Origin: Diphasiastrum complanatum
Lineage: Eukaryota; Streptophyta; Lycopodiopsida; Lycopodiales; Lycopodiaceae
NCBI GenBank assembly: GCA_029204225.1
Contig: CM055100.1
Location: 62,338,503 to 62,402,502, forward strand
DNA: 64,000 nt
Direction of reading: 5' to 3'
Part shown: one piece after another, positions 1-12,129 of the stretch
Position numbering within the stretch: the first letter of the stretch is position 1
Layout: every line of letters begins with the position of its first letter
Notes under the pieces: model-generated
Database searches by the model: none
What the model was told of the DNA's origin: nothing
The model's input: the letters and a program-made list of their open reading frames with translations, nothing else
Program-made: the position numbers and the translations under genes

Positions 1-284
1 GAGGAGGACTCGTCATCCTCATCCTCCCAATCTGCCTCCACATCAGCCCCCAAGCAAGCCAAACCGACTAGACCTACTCCAGTTGGCTATGATAGTGCAC
101 CTCTACCTGCACCCGGGGCCCTGCGAGGTCGTCCTCTCTTCCCTGGCTGTTTCTGTGTTCTGCCTTTCTTGTTCGGTGCACCCTTGGGCCTTCCTGGTCT
201 CTTGCGGACGAGGGGAGCTGTCAATGTCTCATCACCCCCATGCAGATCACCTGGCTGGCTAGGCTGGGCCCAAGCTGAGGCCGC

Positions 285-1340
285 CTAGGATAGAGAAGCC
301 AAAGATGGGTGCCCCTGTGCAGCTGATAGTGGAGGATAGGTCCGTGGAGTGTGTGCCCGTGGGGCTGCTGCTGGCGGAGGAACTGGCTGTGGAGGGGCCG
401 TCCTTGCAGGAGGCAAGTATAGTGGCGATATGTACTGAAAGGGGTGCTGCGGTGGCCGGTACTGGTACATCCTGGGTGCTGCCACTGAAGGAGCCACTGT
501 GGATGTGGGCGCTGCAAGAGAAAACCTGGGCACAGATGGTGGCCTGCCATGGAGACCTGGTGGTGCAGAAGTGGATGGCAATGGAGGGACTGCTGGCCTC
601 AACGGCATCGGTGGCACTGGAGGTGCTGTGCGGCGCATGTACACCCTCTGAGGAACTGGAGGAACTGCAGGCACCTCGTGTAACTGCTCTGGTTGAGACT
701 CTGTGTAGGGCATGCTGGCTAGAGAGGATGGGGGCGCCCTGACGCTCGGCATCTGCTGGGCCTCTGAATCCAACTGTGCAATCAAGTCGTCCAGCTGGGC
801 ATCCGAATACAAATGCTCTAGGCTCTGGGACTCATCATGTGCACCATCCTCTGGATCATCTTGTGCCTCATCCCGTGCCTCATCCTGTGCACCATGCGGA
901 CCCTGCATGGCCTCCCAATCAGTACAATCAAAGTCATCTGGTGACTCCTCTGGTGTGCTGTCATAGAAATGCCTATGGCTCTGTGATGCACGCATCCAAG
1001 CAGCTGCGGAAGGTAAACCTAAATCACTCTGCCCCCTATCAAGAGCCTCCTCCATCATATCAACATAAGAAGGTATGCCACTGGCCCCCCCTGTGTGCCC
1101 TGCCCGTCTCCCGGTATAATTTGTGGCATGTGTCCCACCTCTACCACGTGATGCACCTGTGACCCCTGCTCTAGGCGTGTGCCCAACACCTGTATCATAT
1201 GCCTCATCCCGCTCTGATCTGGCAAACACAACCCGAATGGGCTCATCATCATCCTGATCATCCTCTGACACTGGCTCATCTGCCTTGTACAATGGAGGCT
1301 CTCTGTGCTCAAGCCCAAGCTCTCTCTCTCTCTCTCTCAT
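285..1340 (-). pseudogene. C-terminal acidic and proline-rich part of a hAT-like transposase
   Basis: Open frame of 351 codons on the minus strand, downstream of the hAT core. It opens with alternating Arg-Glu codons made from a GA microsatellite, followed by an Asp/Glu-rich stretch, a Gly/Arg stretch, a second acidic stretch (LDDLIAQLDSEAQQ) and about 110 proline-rich residues. No catalytic motif is visible. The segment just upstream, in another frame, also reads as coding (QLMAERE), so the real exon probably starts further up and a slip in the GA repeat near 1356-1375 broke the frame. I read this as the tail of the same transposase as 1750-4293 because strand, order and spacing agree. It could also be a separate low-complexity reading frame. 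Confidence 0.45.
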
Positions 1341-1749
1341 CTCGGCAAGCTCCCTCTCTCTCTCTCTCTGCCATCAACTGTGTGCCCAGGTCATCTGCAG
1401 GCATGGGATGGGTGCTGTCCATAGGCAAGTCAACCTGGCGCTCCAAATCGGATATCTTCGTATGCAAGGTTTAAAATTTGCATGTCAGAGAGACAACTTT
1501 ATCAAGAAATGAAACCAACGTACCAGGAGTCAACCAACATGCTATGGGAGAATAGCTTATCACCTGCAATGCGCTCGTAATGGTCGGAAGTCTCCTGGCG
1601 AGACGTGCGTTGGTGCTACAGAACACCAACCTCTCCTACTGACTCACTGACAACCGGTTTCTTCTCCTCGTGTGAATGAGTGCCCATGTGCTCCAATTAC
1701 GCTCACACACAGAGGCAGCGCAATCCTGTGGTACGTGCAATGAAATGCT

Positions 1750-4293
1750 TCAGCACATGTGCACGGGTGGAAGGTCAACGAAACACAACAATGGAGGATG
1801 AAATGAAATGCATACCTGAGAAAGGACACGCAGTGCAAGACGCTGTATGGATGGATAGGTGCTACCGAACATGGTCCACCAAGTAATGGGAAGCTGCCTC
1901 CTCTCTGGATCCTGAGCAGCCGGGTGGCCGAACGTGCCCATGCTAAAACGAAATGCAGCGAGCTCCTCCATGAGCCTGATAGGATCCAAACCTATGTGTG
2001 GACCCACCCTGTGAATGTACTGAAGCCAATCGGCCTCGAGCTCCCTGTTTGCGATCTGTGTCGGAGAGAGGAAGAGGGGATGCAGCATGTGTGCAACGCT
2101 GTGGATACTCCTGTGGAAGTAGTTTCACCACGTCTCCCAGATGAACTTCAGCTCGGTCATCCTGCAGGTGAGAGGCATGAGGTTTAGGGCATTACGAAAA
2201 AACTTAACATTGACAGAAAAACAAACTAGCAATTACTGAATAGATAAAGGCCAATTACATTACTATACTGCTTACCTCTCTGGCTGCAAGATGGGCAGCT
2301 GCAGGAACTGTCCAATCCGGTCCATGAGCTCATATACCAGTCCAAGTGTCGACCCCTCGCTGTCAGCCATGCGGAGCACAATGTAGAGTGGTCGAAGCAG
2401 TCCTGACAATGTCTGTGCATCCCTCTAGAATTGGTCTCCCCTCACCGTGGAAGAAAAGTGCTCCCCATCCTCAGTGTGCTGAAACGTACTGGCATGCCAA
2501 AGATCACTGGCAACCATTTGTAGAAGCTGTGCCCTACACCTGATCAAACGGTCGATGACCACCAAGTCGAATGCAAAGCGTGTGGGGGCTGGATACGGAG
2601 GTCCAGATGGCTGAACACCCGGAACATGGCAAGAACACGCCTCTTCCTGGTGACAAAAGTCACCACGAAGAGGGCCTCACGAACGATGGCTCTAACCCAG
2701 GGAAGTGCACCAATGTCCCCCATCAGAAGGTCTATGCCGTGCGTTGCACAGGGGGTATGAACAATGTGAGGGAACTCGGCCTCTAGCAGTACACCCATCT
2801 GAATGCAGTTCGTGGCATTGTTCGTCACCACCGTGACGACATGCTGTGCGCCTATGGACAGGATGGAAGACCTGATGACATCAAACATGAACTCTGCAGA
2901 TACGACTCTTCCCCCCCCTGCTACAATCCACGGCCCTCAAAAACTGTGTGCCCATGCAGTTGGAGACCAATATGTTGAGGATCGGCCTCCTCCTGACATC
3001 GGTCCAGCCATCGGACATGATGCTGCAACTGTAAGTGGCCCAGTGGCGACGCAGAGGCTCCATCTCTCTAGACAAGGACTCGACCCTATCCCTCAGCATG
3101 TGTGTGCGGACAACCTCTGAACTAGGGACTCTCCAGCTAGGGCTGACAGACTGTGCAAGGCGGAAGGCCCTTTTGAAGGGCTTAGAGTCGGTGATGGCAA
3201 ATGGAAGGTTCAGCTCATAAATCAGACTGGCCACGACCTGTGTAGCCTCTGTCCATGTGCGGCTGATGCGCGCCGCGAGTGCTCTGCTGCCTAAGAACTC
3301 TCCCAGCTGGGCGACGGGTAGCGGACCTCCATCATGGTGCACCAAACGTGACGGGAATGGATGATGACGTGACAGGCTGGGCACTAGTAGATGCATCGGC
3401 TGTAGACGTGGAATGGGGAGAGTGGGATGCACTTGCAGGGATGGGTGTAGCAGCATAAGTGGGGTGCACTGGTGGAGGGCGAACATCTGGCATGGGATAC
3501 GAAAATTGCTGGCTAGGGAGGTCATCTGGATGGGAAGGGAGGGAGGAAGGGATCTCCTCAACATCCTGGAAGGTCTCGTCACTGGCATCCTAGGCCTGCT
3601 CCTGCTCGGACTGTGGAGAGTCCATGAGAAAGTCGTAAACTGGGGGAGTGCGAGCAACAGTAGGTGGTGGTGGAACCGCAGTGGCAACTGGCGGACGAGA
3701 TGCGACGGGATCCACCGGAATGGGTGCAGATGGGGGTGTGTCTGGCGGAACTGTCTGAAGGGGGTGAGAGACAAAGGGACTGGACGAGGATGCACTCCCT
3801 CTCCTCGTGCGTGCCAGCCAAGCAGGCAGCAGGCAGCAACTCGGGGTCAACCACGTAAGGCGCGGTGCAAAACCAAAACACCCTCCGAAGTGGTGTTCTC
3901 CCCCGCCACAAGACGTGGCCCGTAGGTGTCCAGAAGTCGCTGCCTGACGGGAACGGACATGCTGGCATAGGGGGCAGCATTCAGTGTGCCACCATTTTTG
4001 GCGTGTGCGCCGAGTAGGTGGTCTTTAAGGCGAGTGAGGGTGGCACTGAACTCAACCAGGCAATATCGACAGCGCACGATCTTTGCACCGGACTTGTTGG
4101 ACTTGTCGGGAACCCGCCTGACAATGTCCACCTCGCCCCACAAATCGGCAAGGTTGGAATGCACCATTTCTGTAGAGGGAACTGGGGCAAAATGGCAGAG
4201 ATGATGGTGAGTGCGATAGGTGGCGGAAAGCTGGAAAATCCACAGCAATGGCCGAAGTAGCAGTAGCAGGGGCGAAAGTGATCTGTGCAACAC
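1750..4293 (-). pseudogene. hAT superfamily transposase (BED finger, DUF659-like, hAT core), broken
   Basis: Pieces of one DNA transposase read right to left. At 3847-4293 is a BED-type zinc finger (CRYC, then RLKDHLLGAH). At 3590-3850 and below lies a proline-rich linker. At about 2900-3340 is a DUF659-like region with the typical SDGWTD motif. At 2544-2888 is the hAT core (VVTNNATNC, then FPHIVHTPCATHGIDLLM). At 1750-2088 is the part leading to the C-terminal dimerisation region (HPLFLSPTQIANRELEADW). The pieces sit in different frames with stops between them. Some breaks could be introns, but several interrupt continuous homology, so I treat it as a pseudogene. No terminal inverted repeats or 8-bp target duplication were found. 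It lies antisense within the WASH locus, upstream of the first visible WASH exon. Confidence 0.75.
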
Positions 4294-4521
4294 AAATACA
4301 GTGTGATGGCGAGGAGGACGCGGACAACAGAGAGGGCGCAGACAGCAAGAAGAGGGCGCGGATTGCAGCGCGATGGGTAGGGAGAGAGATGAAGCGAGGG
4401 GGTAAAAAAAAAAATTAATATATTAAATATTAAAAAATATTAAATATTGTGGTACCGTGGATCAGTTTGGATCCGTGGTACCACACTGGATCCGGGATCC
4501 GGGATCCTCGTACCGCTGGAT

Positions 4522-4880
<359 letters not shown>

Positions 4881-4951
4881 CATGCCATTTTGGAGCAATA
4901 CTTGGTAGCATAGGGGTAGGGTTGAGTTTTGTGGAAATTTGTATCTGGCAG

Positions 4952-5104
4952 GACAAAATCACTGCAATATCAGGCACAAATCGGGCGACAACTATAGTTT
5001 CAAGTGCAAAATATCCATCTGTAGCTGTGGAAGAGTTAGATTTTATGCCAATTTTTCCTGGGCCCTTGAAAGTGAAGCTGTCTATGAATCATGGAGGATT
5101 GCAG
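4952..5104 (+). CDS. WASH1: WASH1 exon A (WASH homology domain segment)
   Basis: 51 codons, phase 0 at both ends. It reads DKITAISGTNRATTIVSSAK then YPSVAVEELDFMPIFPG. This matches the WASH-specific stretch that in animals reads KIEKIKG then SSAKYPA. The acceptor is ctggcag. The next in-frame codon downstream is a stop (GCA TGA), so the exon must end by 5104. The only donor keeping the frame is CAG followed by gcatga, a GC-type donor. A canonical GT inside the exon would shorten it. This end is the least certain junction of the gene. Confidence 0.75.
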
Positions 5105-8100
5105 GCATGATATTCGTTTTCCCATTACAATATTTGGTTAGTTAATGTGATGTGACTTGGTCCATGTAATGGCTTTTCAAAATATAAAGTTTTGCTAGTG
5201 CTTGGAGTTTTTTGAAGTAAGTGATTGGCTTTTATGCATGTTCATGCGAATTTGCCTACTTTTCAAAACCTTTAATGTGCCAATTCCTTGATCACTCGTC
5301 CCCCCATCCACTTAGTGACATGAATTGTGACAAACAGCAAAAAAAAAAATTGTAGAATCTGTGAATTTTTTTTTCTAACAAGCGATTTTTTGCTTTGCAA
5401 AGTGGCTGAACCTTATGATTTCAATCGAGCCATTGACTACTTGAAACAAGGCTAAGTCCCTATGAATTGCAACATGTGATAGGCAACAACAAGAAACATA
5501 GAGCATGTCTTGCAAAATTTGCAAGAAAGGGTTAGGATTTCCATGTCTATACCAACGCATCAAATTACGATGTTCTCTAACAATGAACATGATGATAGAT
5601 GACAAAAAATTAATTACAACAATTTCAGCACCAAATGAAAATTTTAGCAATTGTGAACTACATACGTAGTTTGGGTTATCTATCATGGTATAAATCTTAT
5701 TGACATACTGCGCAAAATAATATTGTAAGAATTCCTATTTTATCTTGATTTTTTAAAGGCTTGTTGTATCATTATATGCTCATTCGACATTCAAAAACCT
5801 TGCATCATTCTAATATGACATCCTTTTTTGTCATATTATCATGTTCTTTTTAGGGCTAAAAAAGAAAAATTTATGGAGTGTGTTTCGGTTTTCGGATGCC
5901 CATTTCAAAATTATGTGAGCTTGATATGACCTTCCAATGCAACTAATACGCAAATTTTGAACATGAAAGGCTGCAAATCAAGCCAATTGATGGGCAATTA
6001 CAGTCAAGTTAGGCATAGGCTATTGCAACCACCCAAGCTACTCGATTCGAATTGGATGTGAGGACCTTGCAACAAAAATTCAAGATTGAGGATATCAAAC
6101 ACGACTAGCATGTTAGATCGCAACATACTGTGGAGAAACAAAAATATGGAAAGGGGTTACTAACAACATCATTTGGATATCTTGAAAGAATTTTGATAGT
6201 GAAATAGAATAAGCAAGGTGAAGGTACATTTCAATGGAGAAAGGCTTTATAACACGAACTTCAAAAAACTTTCTTGACAGAAATTTGTAGATATATCTAC
6301 TATGATGGGTAGATATATCTCCTATGATGGGTAGCATCATGATTGACAAGCCCAAATTTGTGTGTATTCTCATGGTGAGTAATACTTTATGACATATTGT
6401 TTGTTTGTATCATGAAGCAAAGAATGTGTAAGTGATTATAATACACACAATCAAGGAATCTCTCACGAAGGATGACCAAAAGCATCTTATATAATCAATG
6501 GCTAAAGCCCTACAAGCACTAGCAAAGGGTTCTCCCATGAAGAGCCCAAGCAATAACAATAAGCCGAATAATCAGTGAATCACTAATGTCTAAATGATAG
6601 CCTTAGATATACTATCTAGAAGCCGAATAATCAGTGAATCACTAATGTCTAAATGATAGCCTTAGATATACTATCTAGAAGCCCTTAGTGGAACCTTTTA
6701 GAATTTAGGGCAACTTAGGGTTTCTGGGTCTCATAAAGACATGTCGATAATGGTAATTGGCCCAACACCTAAAAGTATACTAGTTAGGAGCTATTTCTAG
6801 TAAATAATTGTCATTCATGAATTGGGCCACATGTCCCAATTGGCATATGACATGTGTTCTTTGATCAGTCAACCTATTTTAGGAAATCAATCCAACAAAG
6901 TGTAAATGAGACCCAATACCCCGTTGCCATTTCGGAATTAGAGCCACTTACAACTGTGACCCTTTCTACATAGCAATCTACAATTGTCTCCATATGTCGG
7001 TGATCTAACCATTTACAATTGATATTTATATTTTTACAATTACATTATGTTACGAACAGATTCAGAGGTATTAGTATCAATGATGCATAAAAAACAGCAA
7101 AAGGCATTCACATAGCATTCTCCAACTAAGAAACTGTATGAATATCAATGGCCGCAGATAGCTCAGGTAGATCTCCAACTAAGATCTCCAAAATAGTACA
7201 ACTCCCCTACAAGAAGCCCAAGACTCAAATGATTAAAACTAGCAAATGACCAGCCTTAGTGGCTATGTATAGTGGAAAAACCCTACCTCCCTCCATATTG
7301 GTTTGGAGAGAAAGTGAAATTCAAAAATTAGGGCCAAAAATAGAAAACCATATAAAATAGTATTTCTAGGCCCGTCACATGTAATATAAATTGCGTGTCC
7401 ACTAATACTATTGGTAGAGAAGTATGGACTATAATGCGTGTCCATAACACATTAGGTAAGGGATTCAAAACCATGTGACAATTGAAGACATTTCATTAAG
7501 CATTTCTTTAGACCTTGAGATATTGTAGGATTAGAGGGAAAGGAATCTGAGAAATCCCATTAACTTTGAGTACTTGATTATGGAAAGGATGGAGATTGGA
7601 TGGCTTTCTTGGGAGAGCATCCAAATCAAGAAAAGGAGTTTCTGTAAGTGAGGAGAAAGTATCCAGTATCTTGACTACCTATAGTCAATATCTAGCCTCT
7701 ACTTAAGGGAAGTTTGGTCAACACTCGGATATTTAACTTATAGTTAGCATTGTAACCTGAGATAAGATGCACAATAGTTACATTGGACACGTGGCCTTGT
7801 GTTGTGGTTATATCAATGAACTACTAGGAGCATCAGATGAGGTAAGGGACATCATAGCTATTGTCTAGTGGATAATTGATAATGTCAATGCTGTCTCCTT
7901 GGCTCGGGGTTGAACACGGGTTTGTGCTCCATGTTTTTGTGTGAGTATATGTTTAGTGGTCTCATGAATTTTAGTAACTCTAGTACAATCTTTGCGTGTA
8001 TCCAATTGGTGGCCTTCACAATGGACATGTTTTGTATCTTCTTCAAAGGATTATTTCCCCTGTGCTAGGTGTGACAAACTTGAATGCCGTTAGTGGTGCC

Positions 8101-8581
8101 TCAATGCTCGTCATATTCATTACAATTTTTTTTAGTACATTTTCCTATTCCTAGCCAAAGGACATTCAAACTATTTGAATGAGGCATAAAACTAGATATT
8201 TAAATTTGCCCTTTATAAGTTTGTCTCACATGTGTGAGCTGGGAAATAATGCTTGCAAAAGTTCTAAGAAGCATTTCTTTTCTATTTTGGAGACTTACTT
8301 CATTAGTTGGTTTTGAAACTAGAGTGAGGTGACTTTACAATTAATCAATTTTGTTTGTCGTAGCAATTATAGGAAAACTTGCATTCATATCGCAGTTGCT
8401 ATGGCGACAATGCATTTTGCGTTCAGCATATACTATAGGCATCCATGGACGATTTCATGTTGTCTTATTTTACATTTTCCACAATAGTGTTTCACATCAC
8501 CTTGGGTTCCTCTTCGAGGCGATTTTGACATTTTGGGTTGGTTAGGGGAATTCTACCCATGAAATACTGCGTTCAGCTGTG
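5105..8581. other. Intron sequence without recognisable gene
   Basis: AT-rich intron DNA between WASH exon A and gypsy element 1. Short reading frames here show no family motif on either strand. It holds a perfect 59-bp tandem duplication (6561-6678) and a 24-bp imperfect duplication around 6290-6335. An additional small WASH exon here cannot be excluded, but none is needed for the frame. Confidence 0.5.
6561..6678. repeat. 59-bp perfect tandem duplication
   Basis: Two identical 59-bp units, each starting AAGCCGAATAATCAGTG. The sequence after the second unit again starts AAGCC, which gives short homology at the breakpoint. No coding content. Confidence 0.9.
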
Positions 8582-8710
8582 AGTTATGGATTGTGAGTTA
8601 TGGACTTGGCTCATTAATTCGTGGTGTCCATTCTTTTATTCGTTATTATGCATAAGCAGGCCTAAGGGCCCTTTTTATTCATATACTAGCCTTGGGCCCT
8701 ATTTGGTCAT
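8582..8710 (+). repeat. Truncated 5' LTR of gypsy element 1
   Basis: Shares GCATAAGCAGGCCTAAGGGC and the following bases with the LTRs at 16927 and 23194. Homology stops after CCCTATTTGGTCATATT and continues with sequence that in element 2 lies near 17990 in the leader. A deletion therefore removed about 250 bp of LTR, the primer site and the leader repeats. The AGTTATGG start is duplicated 14 bp further on (8596). Confidence 0.8.
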
Positions 8711-9078
8711 ATTGCTTTTACCTCTCTTTGTTGGCACTACTGATTGGACAACGGATCAGCACCCACCCAGGTATTGCTTGCGCCTATTTGCACTTCCTTT
8801 TTTTTTTTGCACCCTTTTTCCATTTTGTTAGAACCCTTCTACTTATTGGCTTTGCACATTTGCTGTCCATTATTCTACTTTCTCAGCCCCTTATGTTCTG
8901 ATTATTATCCATCTTGATTGGCTGTTTTTGTGCCATTTTTGGTGATTTTGGAAGTGAGACTAGTTGGGGTGACGACAAATGTCTTCTCCCTCAGGTTTTG
9001 TCTCTTCCTTAGTCCATGTGGCGACTTCTTCATTAGAAGACCCATCGCAGAGCTCTTTAGATAATTGTTTTTTACATA

Positions 9079-9990
9079 TTGATGCCCGCATGGATCATCT
9101 TGAGAGTCGTGGATCGTGTTCTTTCTAGCCTTGAGACTATCCTACCACAAGGGGATACCACCCCCCCAGACATTCGTCCTGGTAAAGCACCTTTATTTCC
9201 TATTTTGAGTATACCTGCTCCTGCTCCATCTCCATCTTCAAGAGGTGCTTTTGGTAGTACGTTTGGTCTCCCTTCATATAGTGCTAGTCCTTATGGGTCT
9301 CCTTTCGGGGCTTCTGTACCACCACCTGGATTTCCCTCTGCACCACCAGGATCTCCTTCTCCTACTTTTTCAGGTAATCACGAGCCCCATTTTGCTCGTG
9401 ATTTTCGTGATTGCATCCAGCTTACTACTTATTATGGTTCGTTTGACGGGAATGTCTTGGAAAATTGGTTCTCTAAATTAGAGACCTATTTTCTTATGTA
9501 TCCCAAGACTGACACCCAGAAAGTGCAGTTGGCTGCATTACATTTAGATGGTCGAGCTTAGACTTGGTGGCGTGTCTATCGCTCTGAGCCTACTCGTGAG
9601 GGGTTACATATATGGCCTACTTTTCGTCATGGTCTTCGTATGGCTATGATTGACCCACAGTGGTTGGTTCGCCAACGTGATCTGTTTCGTAGCCTTCGCC
9701 ATACTAGTGATTTGAATGCTTATATTGATCAATTTACTGAGCTTTCCTACTTTTTTACCGATCTTCATCCTACCTAGCTTATTTCACGTTTTATTGCCGA
9801 TCTTAGAGACTCCTTACGATATGATGTCTCATCTTTTCAGCCTCTTAATCTCTCAGATGCTATCTCCTTGGCTACTACCTTGTGGCATAAGTATCCCGAG
9901 TTATCCACTTCTTCTCGTTTTTCTCGCTCTCATTCCACTGCTTCTCCTACTTTGGCTTCTTCTACTACTGTTCCTCCTCGCCCTCCTACA
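9079..9990 (+). pseudogene. gypsy element 1 gag
   Basis: Retrotransposon gag homology: helical N-terminus with SSLETILPQG, a Pro/Ser linker, then HFARDFRDCIQLTTY, NWFSKLETYFLMYPKT and the LAALHLDGRA motif. A TAG at 9559-9561 replaces the Gln codon before TWW in the sister element. Further stops and frame changes follow (TAG at 9778-9780). A zinc-knuckle-like piece (RQKRLCYRYKSPDHLARDC in a shifted frame, about 10040-10105) follows. It forms the viral-like particle core in intact relatives; this copy cannot make it. Confidence 0.8.
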
Positions 9991-10092
9991 CCCCGTCCTG
10001 CCTTTGTTCTCGACGTTATTCAGCCGTAGAGTTTGCTGAGATTCGGCAGAAACGCCTCTGTTATCGCTATAAGAGTCCAGATCATCTAGCCC

Positions 10093-10680
10093 GTGATTGC
10101 CGACAGTCTCCTGCTGGTCCTCCTATCGCTGTTTTTTACCATGAGGCTCTTACTCCTGATGATTTTGATGTATATCCAGATTCTTGATACTCCTAACCCA
10201 CATTCTGTTGATGAGCCGACTGACCCGCTTCCTGATGATCCTGCTTCCGTCGCTTGCCATTCACACCTTGCTTATGCTACTTGGGTTGGGCGTCCTGATC
10301 CTCGTTCTATTCGGTTACGTGTTCGCATTTTGGGGCGAGAGTATATTGCTTTGGTGGATACTGGCAGTACACATTCATTTATTAGCAGTTACATTTCCAC
10401 CAGGATTCGTGCTACACCTATTTCTGCTACACAGTCTCTCAGTGTCAAGGTTGTTAGCTCACATTCTTTTATCAGCTCTCAGATGTTTCAGGGCTTGGAT
10501 TATAGCATTGGTGACTTCTCTGGACAGGCAGATTTCTATAATATTCCTCTGGAGCACTATGACATTATTCTTGGTGCAGATTGGTTTTGTTCACTTGGTA
10601 CTGTTGCTGTGGATCTTTCTCAGCAGACAAGTCTTTTACACATGCTGGTCAGCATCATTTACTTTCTGGTATTGATTCCT
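10093..10680 (+). pseudogene. gypsy element 1 protease
   Basis: Retropepsin-like aspartic protease fold: RLRVRILGREYIALVDTGST with the catalytic DTGS, then HSFISSYISTRI, a second strand DYSIGDFSGQADFY and IILGADWF near the end, matching the usual ILG-DWL motif. After about 10660 the frame shifts. In the intact family it cleaves the Gag-Pol polyprotein. Confidence 0.8.
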
Positions 10681-10809
10681 AGGGTGACTATCAGTTGGTT
10701 ACCGGGTAGCAGTTTATGCGTAGCCTGCCAAAGGCTCAGGTGCGGCTCTTCTTATCATTTAGAGTACATCAGTTGCTGCTCCTCCTACTCCATCCATGGG
10801 TCCTCTTCC

Positions 10810-11320
10810 TCAGGTGATTTCTGATTTATTGCATCGGTATTCTGTTGTCTTTTCAAAACCTATGTCTCTGCCACCATTATGAGATGTCACCCACCATATT
10901 GATCTTATTCCTGGTGCTACCCCACCCTCTCGTGCTCCATATCGTATGTCTAAAGTTGAATGTGATGAGGTTCAGCTCCAGATTGCTTCCCTTTTATGTC
11001 AGGGCCTCATTGTTCCTAGCCATAGTCCCTTTGGTGGTCCTGCATTGTTACATAGTATTGTTGCTTTAGTTTCTTCTTGGTTTGATGATTTGCCGGCCGC
11101 ATATTTGTCTTGTTTTGACTTTTCTGATGTTTATCGTTCTCGTCCCCTTTCGTCCTCTCGGAAGTTCCAGGTTTATACTGTTGTCGATGATCGTTTATAC
11201 CACTATGGTGCTTTATGTATTCCCAATTCTCTTTCCATTCGTCCTCAGTTGTTGTCTGATGCTCATGCTTCCCCTATTGGTGGCTATTTTGGTTTTCAGA
11301 AGTCTTATGCACATCTTAAG
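10810..11320 (+). pseudogene. gypsy element 1 reverse transcriptase stub and integrase zinc region start
   Basis: Reads HRYSVVFSKPMSLPP, HHIDLIPGATPPSRAPYRMS and GLIVPSHSPFGGPALL, the segment just before the reverse transcriptase palm. It then jumps to a C-terminal RNase H/pre-integrase segment (VYRSRPLSSSRKFQ, HYGALCIPNS). The YxDD catalytic block is absent. The last part, DAHASPIGGYFGFQKSYAHL, is the zinc-binding region. The second His of the HHCC set is Tyr here (GGY where GGH is usual). It ends at the copia target site. Confidence 0.75.
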
Positions 11321-11706
11321 TGTTGAAATAAATGCCTATTTTGCCCCTTAAGGCTTGTATACTTGTAACTTGTAAGTTGTGCATAAGACATGGGGGTAAA
11401 ACATTTATGTACATAGTACACCCCACTTGTGCTAATTAGGCAAGTAAATCAAGTAGGTTAAGGACCCATGTGGGTTCTAGAGCTAGAATTAGCAAGACAC
11501 CACCTCTATACATAACATGCTATATGTAGCCCAAACTTTGGAGGGGTTTCCACGCCCTACTACACTTTGAATATTCATGTTGTGTGAGCTTTGAAGTCCT
11601 CTCTCTCTTGCTTGTGTGTTCTACTCCATAGCTGGTTTTCTGAAGCTTTCATAGTGTGCTTACTATGCTGTTATGATACTCCATAGCTAGGCCTTGGAAT
11701 TTGACA
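11321..11706 (+). repeat. 5' LTR of nested copia
   Basis: 386 bp, TGTTGAAATA to TTTGACA, the usual TG-CA ends. Followed directly by a primer-binding site complementary to initiator tRNA-Met. Confidence 0.95.
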
Positions 11707-11718
11707 TGGTATCAGAGC
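11707..11718 (+). other. Primer-binding site (initiator tRNA-Met type)
   Basis: TGGTATCAGAGC directly after the LTR. It is complementary to the 3' end of plant initiator tRNA-Met, the usual primer for copia minus-strand synthesis. Confidence 0.85.
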
Positions 11719-12129
11719 AGGTTATGTTGCCTGTGGTGTGGTGAAAGCTTGGAACTGTTTTTGATCAGATTCCTGCCATTCCTGGAGAGCAGCTTACCTT
11801 TGAGGAGGGAGCACTTTTCGTAGGGGCATCTGATCTCTGTGCTATCTCCATGGTTGGAGTACTGTTGGCAAGGGGAGTACAGGGAGCCAAAAAGTTTCTA
11901 ATTTGAGACAAAATTTTTTGAGTCTTTTTGGACAGCCAGGACTGTAGGAGGGCGCTTTCTACAGTGGGGACTTCAGTGAAAGTTCTGAGTGGATCTTGGA
12001 CAAGGGCTAGGACAGCCATACAGGGGGATAGTTTCAAATCCAAAAGCTGAGGGTTATTGAGCAAGTGGCTGCATACCCTAGTTGGGTGAAAACCCCAGTT
12101 TGGCTTTTGTGCTTTATTTCTATCCAGCT

